From: Euleptes europaea
Lineage: Eukaryota; Chordata; Lepidosauria; Squamata; Sphaerodactylidae
Assembly: GCF_029931775.1 (NCBI RefSeq)
Contig: NC_079323.1
Location: 31,514,882 to 31,578,881 of the forward strand
Direction of reading: 5' to 3'
Length of the DNA stretch: 64,000 bases
Below, in pieces: positions 55,736 to 64,000 of the stretch. Positions within the stretch are counted from its first letter, which is position 1. Every line of letters begins with the position of its first letter. The translations under genes and the position numbers were made by a program. The notes beneath the pieces are model-generated. The model had not been told where the DNA came from. It worked only from the letters and a program-made list of their open reading frames with translations, and ran no database searches.

Positions 55736-56183
55736 TTTAAATAGATATGGATATAGATATATATAGATATATATAGATATATATATATATAATTTTCCTT
55801 CATTTAATATATCCATAAAAACATAATAATAGTAATAAAGGGAAAAACCAAATAATATTCTAATTTAACAATCAAATGACTTCCCCCTTCTCCCTTTCCC
55901 GTCTAAAATCAAATTATATGCTCTTTTGCTAACAGAACTAATCCCAATATTATTTTAATTAATCTGTTCTTGTCATAGCCAACATTATAAAATCAATACC
56001 TAATATAAAAATTAATACAAAGCATGAATAAGGGATTAGATCAACGAGTATCCTTTAAATGATCCCGTTAAAAAATGATTTTCACAGTACATTCTCCAAG
56101 CCTCCCATTCCCCCCAAAATTGTTCATTATCATTGTGATTTATCAAAGCTGTAAGGTTCGCCGTCTCAGTCAATTCCAGCATC
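55736..56183 (-). mobile_element. 5'-truncated L1-like LINE
   Basis: It is flanked by an exact 23-bp duplication starting TTTGGATATAGGG (55713-55735 and 56184-56206). Its T-rich left end is the A-rich 3' tail on the minus strand, extended by an AT microsatellite (55740-55792). The minus strand reads ALINHNDNEQFWGEWEAW, like an L1 ORF2 C-terminus. Confidence 0.85.
55740..55792. repeat. (GATATA)n/(AT)n microsatellite
   Basis: GATATAGATATATATAGATA runs lie at the 3' end of the L1-like insertion. Confidence 0.95.
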
Positions 56184-56463
56184 TTTGGATATAGGGTGTG
56201 GCCTTTACCGCGCCGAAGAACCGGCCCCGAGGCCGGCGGAGAGTTTTTGTTTAATTTGTGCTTGTTCCCCCAAACCCTCCAGAACTTCCTGCAGGAAAAT
56301 CAGGGCAGGGTTTTAAAAAATAAATAAATCTTGAAATTGAATCAGTGGAATATCACTTAACCATTGGCCATTTTTGCATGGTCAGGTTTGATGCTCACAC
56401 AGCTTTTTTTAAAATGTGACTTTAAAAATGCCTATTCATGGTTCCGACGCAAAAGAAGAAATT

Positions 56464-57160
56464 TGTCATGGGCCCTGCCTTGGGAGCTGAGGACTCTGAA
56501 GCTGAAGTGGAGGAACAGGTTGCCTCTGGGCCCTCAGTAACTCCATTGCAGCCAGTAGCACAGGAGCCTGAAACAACTGAGCAGGAACCACAGCTAGGCA
56601 GAGAGATGGAACAAGGGCAGACAGAAGCTACTCTTCCCCCAACCCCTGCAGTGGAAGCTGAGAATGGCAGCCCTCCAAGCTCACCTGAACCTGATAGGCG
56701 TATCAGGACTCGGCAGCGTGTGGTTATGCAAGGTAGAAAGAGAAGTGCTCGCTTGGAGAGGTTAAGCAGACAGAGAACTGGTGCTGAGTCGTTTCAGGAT
56801 GAAGCCTAGCCTGGAAGTGCGCTGACTGATAAAGGCAGTGCACGCGTGCTTTCACTTTGCGGAAGCAACTGTGCAGTTTCTCTGTGTTCCCGCTACCACT
56901 CATGATTGATCTCTCCAGCCATTGACTCCTGCCTGCTTTGACGACGCCTCCGACTTCTGACCTCGGTAAACAGCATAATCTTCGCCTTCTCCGAAAGGGG
57001 CTAGATACCTCCCACACGTCTGAGGACTGCAGGCACCGCCTGGCCCTTGGCCTTACGCCAGCACAAAATTCCACACACATCCCACTTGCCCGCTCCTTCG
57101 TTTCTGTTTGCATAGCTATTAGTATGTGCATAGCTAATGTGTCGCTATTGTTTTGCATGG
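56464..57160 (+). mobile_element. Possible solo LTR-like fossil (unresolved)
   Basis: It begins TGTCATGGGCCCTGCC and reads through an acidic, then Arg-rich open frame (SPEPDRRIRTRQRVV, RKRSARLERLSRQ) and a CT-rich region. The layout reminds me of squamate Ty3-like LTRs, but no paired end, primer-binding site or partner LTR is seen. A LINE fragment follows directly. It is a fossil if the call is right. Confidence 0.3.
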
Positions 57161-57164
57161 TTCC

Positions 57165-58517
57165 TTGAGGGAGTGGGATTCTTCGCGGCAAACACCAAAG
57201 GTCGCGTTAAATGGGCTCTCCCCAAGCTGGGCCCTTCCTCCATCCCTCTACTATTGTATGCCGATGATGCTTTGGTATTATCACTAACACAGAAGGGGCT
57301 AAGACGGCTGCTGTCCATGTTTGTAAGCTATAGCAATGCCAACTTAGTATCCATCAATTACAAGAAATCTAAGATCCTAGTCCTCTCTAAATTTTGGAGA
57401 CGTCACAGTTGGACAGTTAAGGGGCACAAAACTGAACAAGTGAAACAATTCAGATACTTGGGCCTGAATTTCCAATACAACAGCAATTGGACAACTCACA
57501 GGAACTATGCTGTGTCCTCAGCTAAACTTAATGAGGCCACAATCCGCTTTTTTTATGTCTATGGTGGTCAATTAGTTCCTGCTGCCTTACCAGTGTTTAA
57601 GGCTAAATCCCTCTCCCAACTCCTATATGGAGTTCCTATTTGGGTAAGTGCCTTCAATCAGGACATTGAGAGGATTCAGTCCACTTCCTACTCTGTATTC
57701 TTGGTGTCCCCAATTGCGTAGGGTATGCAGCTCCTTGAGACGGGACAGGGTTTTTTGGAGACTAGAACTTGGATCCATACCATTAAGTTCTGGTTCCGTC
57801 TGCACTTTCTAACTGAATATCCTGGTTATATTCCTGCACTGCTGGGAGATACTTACATAAGCCAGTGGTTGAAATTATTTATCAGGAAAATCAGGTCTGT
57901 CGGTATTCCATTTGATTCTCTTTTGATGCTTGGGAAAGAGCAAGCATTTAGACTGATACGTCAGCGCCTACTAGATATAGAAATGCAGACCCTAACCTCC
58001 CTAGCTAATAGACACTGTTCCCCCATGTTTCATGGTATTACTCCGACTTATGGAGCTACAGTTTCCTACTTGTCTTATTTGGAGTCACCGGACACTCGCA
58101 GAGTTTTCATGCTCGCTAGACTTAACATTCTTCCTTCATCTATTCTACAAGGAAGATACAAAGGAATCCCTTTTATTGATAGGTATTGTCCATGTAAGAG
58201 TGGGGATCCTGAACACTTAACCCACGTGCTGTTGTACTGCCAGCTCTACATGAGGCCGAGGAATACCTATATTAAACCCCTACTGCCCAGTGATCAGAGT
58301 CTCTCAGATCAGCAGTTGGTGATGTACCGTTTATGTGATAGAAACCCCTCGTCACCCAACAAGTAGCTAGTTTTCTCCGGTCTGCACAAAGGATTCGCGA
58401 GCAGTTTATTTGTACTTCTAAGTAATGTCATTTTAATGTAACCTGTTTTAACCTTTTTCGCAACTCTGTTTATTGTATGCTGATGTAAATGCCTAATAAA
58501 GGTGATGATGATGATGG
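57165..58517 (+). mobile_element. Non-LTR retrotransposon (LINE) reverse-transcriptase 3' fragment
   Basis: It contains the RT box LLLYADDALVLSLTQKGLRR, then KTEQVKQFRYLGLNFQY, LVPAALPVFKAKSLSQLLYG and a C-terminal zinc-knuckle-like segment (CPCKSGDPEHLTHVLLYC). A stop between 57137-57721 and 57725-58366 splits the frame. The 3' end is AATAAAGGTGATGATGATGATGG. The clade was not resolved. Confidence 0.85.
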
Positions 58518-58926
58518 TTAAACGGGCTGTTTAGTAATGTGAAGCAGGTATGCGCTGGCTTTGCAGTCACTTCTGGAATGAAGGTTCAGCGTGCAAAATT
58601 CAAAAAAATATGCGGGGCAATTCAGCCTGGACGCGCTGCTAATTACCATGCAAAAATGGCCATTGATTAAATGATTGAATCTCTTCAAGTTTGTATTCAA
58701 GAATAATTGATGGGGGGGGGGGGGAGACACATTAACAGCAGGCAGTATTGCACAAAAAAGGGAAACATCGTTGCTTGCCTCCCGTAGATTTGTAAGTACT
58801 GCCATTAGAATATGTAGTTTAAAAATTACTACCTGTGTATTAATGGATCACGATTTTTAAATCAGATTTGACAAAACAGCACCGCCTTAAAAGAGGGACG
58901 CTACTGTAGTTGACCTCCGTCTTCTC

Positions 58927-59254
58927 CAGGGCTGGTGCCAGTCATTTTTGCGCCCTAGGCGAGGCTAACTACTTGTGCCCCCCCCCTTTCCTAGCCAATT
59001 TTTTGGGGGAAAAACATGTCTTGTAGGGGAAAAAATAAAAGCACAAAACTTTTTATAAGAGGTTATAATTAATTCTGTTCCATAGCACTGTTGTGGCACT
59101 TATCTTAAAAGAAAAAAATATAAATTGCCAGTTGCATTTTTTTCAAGAAACTAATTTGTTTAAAAACTGTGCCCCTCAGGCCAGTTCTGCACCGCTCGGA
59201 GGTCTGCGCGCCCTAGGCAACCGCCTAGTTCACCGCATGGTAGCACCAGCCCTG
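58927..59254. mobile_element. hAT-like MITE (CAGGGCTGGTGC ends)
   Basis: The ends CAGGGCTGGTGCC and GTAGCACCAGCCCTG are inverse. An exact 8-bp duplication GTCTTCTC lies at 58919-58926 and 59255-59262. GCGCCCTAGGC occurs near both ends. Confidence 0.9.
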
Positions 59255-59792
59255 GTCTTCTCACACCAAAGACCATTTGGAACACCCATCTGCTCTCCTA
59301 ACGGCCACCAGGGCATCTCCCGTTTACTCTGCGGCAGCATGACCTGCGCTAACACTGTGATTATTTAAATATAAGAACACCAAGAACGCAACACACCTGG
59401 TTGCACACAGCTGCAGCTTAGATACAGCCACCATTTAGTACCTGGATAAGGAATTATGGGAAAGGGAGGGAAGCAGACTGACAACATTTTTTCAAAGACA
59501 TCCCCCAAAGGCAAAACAGTTGGAACATAAACAGCTCCTTGACAGTTCAGGGTGGCAACTTATTGCAAGGTACTTCTGTCATTCTCCACCAAATGGGGAG
59601 GATTTGCTACAGGTTAATGCCACTCACTTCGTAAGGGGGTCAATGGGAAGGCTAAGAATAGGCTTAACTGGTGATGTCTTTGTACATTTTGTGGTACTTA
59701 CTACTCACCCACAGGGGAGGGACATCTTTGTACCAGATGTATGAGATCTAGGCTGAACTTTTTTGTTCCTCCTCTGTTGTGGGGGATGGGGG

Positions 59793-59990
59793 TAGGGTGG
59801 CCAGATCCAGGTTGGGAAATTCCTGGAGATTTGGGGAAGGAGTCAGGGGATGACAGGAACCTCAGTGGGGTATGATTACCATAACGCCCACCCTCCAAAG
59901 GATCCATTTTCTCCAGGGGAACTGATCTCAGTAGTCTCAAGATGTAATTCCAAGGGATTCCCAGGTCCCAACTGGAGGCTGGCACCCCTA
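59793..59990. mobile_element. MITE copy (TAGGGTTGCC family)
   Basis: The ends are TAGGGTGGCC and GGCACCCCTA. The interior CATTTTCTCCAGGGGAACTG is shared with 28774 and 33762. No clear target duplication is visible. Confidence 0.7.
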
Positions 59991-59994
59991 GTGT

Positions 59995-60990
59995 GGCTAG
60001 AAGTATGAGCCTTTGGTAAGTGCCAAAGGGCTCTTGGCTTGGTTGGCAGCCGTGCCCACAAATTGGGCTATACGTTTTTCTCCTGTTTAAATTGGGCTTT
60101 ACGTTTTTCTCCTGTTTATCTAAATTTTAGGGTTTTTTTTGTAAGCTACTTTGAATCAGCAGTAGGGAGAAAAGCACTATAGAATTACCTGGATTGTCAG
60201 AAAATTTATTCCAGTTGATAACTTAAAAACCACACAAGTACAGTAGCACCTGATTTCCATGCGTTTTCATGAAGTTAGATGCTACAAGATCACAAATTAT
60301 GTTTTCTAGTCTGTGAATCATACAGACCCCTTTAAAAAAACAAACTTCTGTCCACTATTGTACCTAGGTTTGTATTGTGAACTGCTTGTGCACTTTCTAA
60401 TTCGCTTTTCAGAGGCCTGAATCGAACCTAATTGTTTCAAATGGTGGACTAAAAAATCTGTTGTGTTGAAGTCCCAAGCAAAGATTTCAGTGTTGGAGGC
60501 TCAGCATTGTGCTATAACACTCCTATATGAATATCACTGTGTTGACTATGATAAATAACTGGCATAGATGAGCCCAGTGATAGTCTTCTCACATTACAAA
60601 CCAGTAGCAGAAGAGGAAGCGGCAAGTGACTCATGCTTCCTTTTTCACCCCCGTTAGTAACCCAAGATGGCCTTTCGGAATGGAAGAAACATAGACCCAG
60701 CCTTCCCTCTTCTTGCCAACAGTCCTTGAATTCAAGGAGTTTTGGACTGGAGGACTCAGTAATTTTCTCACTTCTCTACTTACATTCATTCCTATTTTTC
60801 TAACCCCATTATTTTATCTATGTGCCCCCGAGTATTATGGCTAGAACGCCCCTAATAGCTGCATTATTGTCAAAAATGTCACACTGCCTCTTTAGACTCA
60901 ATTATAACGTTCTGGTGACATACAACCGTGCAAAGGACCTGCAAAGAAGCTTCAGTACAGTTAGAATTCAAAATAACTAAGCTTTAACAA
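59995..60990. other. Spacer DNA between the GRAMD1C 3' end and upstream repeats
   Basis: A small tandem duplication (GGGCTTTACGTTTTTCTCCTG beside GGGCTATACGTTTTTCTCCTG, 60063-60115) is the only structure seen. Confidence 0.5.
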
Positions 60991-60994
60991 CCCA

Positions 60995-62490
60995 ATACTG
61001 CCATTTGTCAGTTTTATTGGATCCTTTTATGATACTGAAACAAAAACATTTCTGACTTGTGACAGTTTCCCATACATAAAATACATTTATTGCCACATTT
61101 TTATATAAAATGACCAACATGGTGTTCATTTCAAATACAAAAAAACCCCCCACAAAGGACAACACAATCCTAACACATCATAGATAATGCCTTCATTTAT
61201 CTCTCACTTGATTACCTATTTAGGACTTCTGTTCCTATGCTTTATTTTCTGTGAAATGCCTGGCTTGACACGAATTACTCCCATACATTTCTGTCTGTAC
61301 TGTACACCAACAAGTACCTTTTTTGGTTTTTAGAAAAACAGCCTGAGTAGATTTGGTCCAGCTGTTGAAGCTACTTTCCTATACAAATAATGAGAAAGGC
61401 ACTTTTTGAAGAAAGGCTAGTGGAAATTAAAACCCTAAAATAGAAGTCACAGTTCTAGTGTACAGCTTAAGAGTGACCACGATTTACTGGCACCCACATT
61501 TTCAATGCAATTTGCAGTACAATCCTAAACAGTGTTAACCCTAAGTCAATATGTCTAGAAGGCTGTAACTCTCCTCTGGATTGCACAGTTATTCTACTCT
61601 TTTAGAAACATGCTTTAGAAAGGCTGTTGCGTTTCTCCAGTAGCTGGTTGCAACATGACTCAGCTATAGCGCGAGAACATTTCCATTCCATGCTACCTTT
61701 AACACAGCTGGGCACACAATTTGTGTTACAAAATAAATCAGACTTGATCAGAGAACGGGATTGCTACTCTGTAAAACGTTACACCTGGATTTTTGTTTTA
61801 CAAAGGACTCTGTGTGATCAATACATAAAATTCTGACGAATACAATTACTGTTGTCTTTAAAAATAATTCAGGGACTCAGGACTTTTGAACATAGCATTC
61901 TTATACATATGGATACTCCCTGAGAAATCCTGAGAGCTGAAATGATAGTGGATAGGAAGAGGTAGAATTGCAGTTCCCCTTAAAAGAGACAGGGGGGGGG
62001 GGAAATCTACAAAGGAAAGTTGGATACATAGATATCTAGAACATATGCAGAGTCCTTTATGTTTTTGAGAGCTTTTGAACATACATAGAAGAATATATAG
62101 AGAATCTTCAAATGTGACAACCTTTGCAAAATATTGCATCTTTCATCCTGTTAATAATCCTTCAAAATCTGTATTTCTTTGCATATTACATTGCTTTGCC
62201 AAGGATTTTCTCTGCAATTTGCAAATCACATAATTACCAGACCACAGTTTATTACTCATTCACACCAATTATTCACAGTTCAGGAAACCGTTCCCAAAAA
62301 GATGTCAAGTGGATCAGGAGGATTCACAGAATAACAGGAAATTTAAAAAAAAACAAAAGACATTTTTAGATTTCTCTTTATTAGATGTGCAAGTTGAGTC
62401 CTGTGCAAAAATTGAAAGGAAAAAAAAGTTTAGCAGTTTCATCACCAAAAACAATATCTTCAGTCTCCTTAATGTTCTATTTCAGTTACA
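60995..62490 (-). other. GRAMD1C: GRAMD1C 3' untranslated region
   Basis: About 1.5 kb of A/T-rich, mostly non-repeat DNA lies between the stop codon and an AATAAA on the minus strand at 61018-61013. The extent is inferred from that signal; nearer alternative signals also exist, for example near 62380. Confidence 0.5.
61013..61018 (-). terminator. GRAMD1C: Candidate GRAMD1C poly(A) signal AATAAA
   Basis: The reverse strand reads CCAATAAAACTG here, a typical signal context, about 1.5 kb after the stop codon. Confidence 0.45.
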
Positions 62491-62568
62491 TCAACTTTCA
62501 GGCTTCCCACTTTTGGTCTTGTTCCGGTGATCAAAGCTGCTTTGGAGCTTAGAAAGGGAATTCTTCAG
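62491..62568 (-). CDS. GRAMD1C: GRAMD1C last coding exon
   Basis: It has 25 codons plus TGA, starting LKNSLSKLQSSFDHRNK, phase 0. It continues the Leu-heptad pattern of the preceding exon. Confidence 0.82.
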   Translation of the reverse strand: MKNSLSKLQSSFDHRNKTKSGKPES

Positions 62569-63216
62569 CTGCAGAGACAAAAGGGCTCAATTGTGATTTT
62601 CAAAAGAGTTTTCTCTATCAATATCACTTTATATTCTAATTGTCAAGTGAGGGCCCATCTGCGAATACTTAAATCCTCACATTGGGGCCGCACAGACAGA
62701 AAAACAGTTCTGCAAATTTGGGAGACTGCCCAGTTTGCAGAAAAATCTGAGAACGTCAAACAAAAATGGAGGAGGGGGGATAAAATCCCCCCCAAAAAAC
62801 ACAGTAACTCTGCCTGCGCTTGTGCGCAGAATGCTGCTCTGTCAGCTGGCCTCATCCACCCTCACAGTAGAGGCAGCAGATGGAGGGCAGGCCACACCTG
62901 ACAATGGGAGGAAGAGTTGGGAGTAGTCGCTGTCGACACTGCTTGAGCTAGGCAGATGGAGGCAGCAAACTGAAGGGGAAAGAAAAGGGAAAAGCCAGGG
63001 GGGCTGAGGCAGCAGCACCACTCCTGGTGGACAGGTGGGGGAGTGTAGAAAAAAGAGTGGGAACTGCTCCCCCCCCCCCGAGCTACAGAGTAGGGAATAG
63101 CAGGAGCCAGTGAGTGGGTGGCCCAGTGAGCAAGGGAGGGGGGAGAAAGAGCGAAGGTAACAAGACAGTGTGTGTGAGAGAGACAGGAGGGATACAGAAA
63201 GAAAATGAAATGAACA

Positions 63217-63247
<31 letters not shown>

Positions 63248-63283
63248 TGGGAGGCACTGGGGGAGAAAGAAAAAGATGGTAAT

Positions 63284-63319
<36 letters not shown>

Positions 63320-63518
63320 CAAAAAGAGCACTTCTGATTTCTCCCCCGATTACGTAAGTTTCATTTTCACATGCACAAAGGCCACAAAAGCATAAGGAAC
63401 AGGAGCACCTACCTGTTCAAGTAACACTATAGAGTCTCTCAGCACCCCTTTCACATGCTGGACTTTATCTGTATCATGCTGAGGGGTTTTCTCTCTTGAT
63501 GCTATATTAGGGGCTAAA
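62491..63518 (-). CDS. GRAMD1C: GRAM domain-containing protein 1C, last two coding exons (partial)
   Basis: GRAMD1 (Aster) proteins are ER membrane proteins that carry cholesterol from the plasma membrane at contact sites. Only the C-terminal tail is here. Exon 63518-63413 (after CTCCTCAG, donor GTAGGT) has one base plus 35 codons, starting LAPNIASREKTPQHD and ending VKGVLRDSIVLLEQ. Exon 62568-62491 (after CTCTGCAG) reads LKNSLSKLQSSFDHRNKTK and ends PES then TGA. As I recall, human GRAMD1C ends with a similar LLEQLK...LQKTFDLLNKNKTG...ES tail. The gene order supports this too, since GRAMD1C is the expected neighbour of ZDHHC23. The VASt, GRAM and membrane parts lie right of the window. Confidence 0.85.
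63215..63318 (+). repeat. (TG)n/(GA)n microsatellites in the GRAMD1C last intron
   Basis: A TG run followed by GA at about 63217-63245 and a pure GT run at about 63285-63318. Confidence 0.95.
63413..63518 (-). CDS. GRAMD1C: GRAMD1C penultimate coding exon
   Basis: It has a strong polypyrimidine acceptor and the donor CAG/GTAGGT. It encodes a helical stretch ending VLRDSIVLLEQ. Confidence 0.82.
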
Positions 63519-64000
63519 CTGAGGAGAGAACAGAAGAACTGTTAGACCTGGAACAAATGTTTGCCTGATGGTACCAAACAATCCTGCCTCCCCCTCTATT
63601 TTCATGATCTTGAACCACACGTTGAACCATGAGGAAAGCTGGGGTATAAATGTTATCATAAATAAATAAATCACGTTATGGTTGTTACATAAATTTACTT
63701 AATATTTAGACACTTTGAGGTGTCTATGGTGACTTCCACTTGGGCTTTTTTTGGCTCCCAACTGCATAAGATTATTTCCAACCTTCCACACAACTCCGTT
63801 GCCCGTAACAGCATTTTGGTCTAGGACTGTAATAAATATTTACTTACACTGTTGCCTACCTATTGTCCAAACCACTTTTGATCCAATGTTTGTTGTACTT
63901 CAAAAGGTGACACCCATTTTGGCATCATTTTTCCCCACAGCTACCATTTCCTCCCCTGCTTCACCAGGGGCTTTAAAAAAAAACCAGCAATAGCTAGATT

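Noticed and set aside
54978-55803. Long Pro/Ala/Arg-rich frames on both strands (176-219 codons)
   Set aside because: They are CpG-island composition artefacts upstream of ZDHHC23; opposite-strand frames overlap and none resembles a protein family.
1-64000. CRISPR arrays, bacterial operons, phage genes
   Set aside because: No direct-repeat/spacer arrays or prokaryotic gene organisation; the genes are spliced vertebrate genes.

Overview
The window is vertebrate nuclear DNA, almost certainly from a squamate reptile (lizard-type). The evidence is spliced genes orthologous to human 3q13.31 genes, sitting in introns and spacers packed with squamate-style repeats: Sauria-type tRNA SINEs, at least two other tRNA SINE families, a 5S-rRNA-related SINE, CR1, L2-like and L1-like LINEs, Penelope-like elements and many short hAT-like DNA transposons. 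The species cannot be fixed from the sequence alone.

Four protein genes are recognised, in the order QTRT2 (-), CCDC191 (+), ZDHHC23 (-), GRAMD1C (-). This matches my recollection of the human neighbourhood GRAMD1C-ZDHHC23-CCDC191-QTRT2, mirrored. QTRT2 (queuosine tRNA-ribosyltransferase accessory subunit) is partial: five coding exons lie between 15365 and 3879, and the C-terminal exons lie beyond the left edge. CCDC191 is complete: 17 coding exons from 19166 to 39734 keep a continuous phase and give 908 residues, with a poly(A) signal at 40404. ZDHHC23 (DHHC palmitoyltransferase) is complete: four coding exons from 54728 down to 48316 give 428 residues. GRAMD1C contributes only its last two coding exons (63518-63413 and 62568-62491) and a long 3' UTR.

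QTRT2 and CCDC191 are head to head across a CpG-rich promoter at about 18.83-19.17 kb. CCDC191 and ZDHHC23 are tail to tail across about 8 kb of repeat-rich spacer. ZDHHC23 starts in a second CpG island (about 55.0-55.7 kb) that holds a perfect cAMP-response element.

Region by region: 1-3.6 kb is repeats (SINE, CR1, a 1.3 kb inverted-repeat element); 3.9-15.4 kb is QTRT2 with a 7SK retropseudogene, SINEs, an L2-like LINE and a GC-rich foldback element in its introns; 16.5-17.8 kb is a hAT element nested in a SINE; 18.8-40.4 kb is CCDC191; 40.4-48.3 kb is spacer; 48.3-54.7 kb is ZDHHC23; 55.7-59.3 kb is an L1-like insertion, a possible LTR fossil, a LINE and a hAT element; 61-63.5 kb is the GRAMD1C 3' end.

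The most striking non-gene signal is a set of seven Penelope-like insertions, several built as inverted tail-to-tail units, each bounded by a direct repeat of about 12 bp. Also notable are a 166-bp near-perfect palindrome, a decayed copy of CCDC191 exon 1 inside intron 1, and a QTRT2 splice donor that abuts a LINE tail. I see no evidence for a wholly new biological system.
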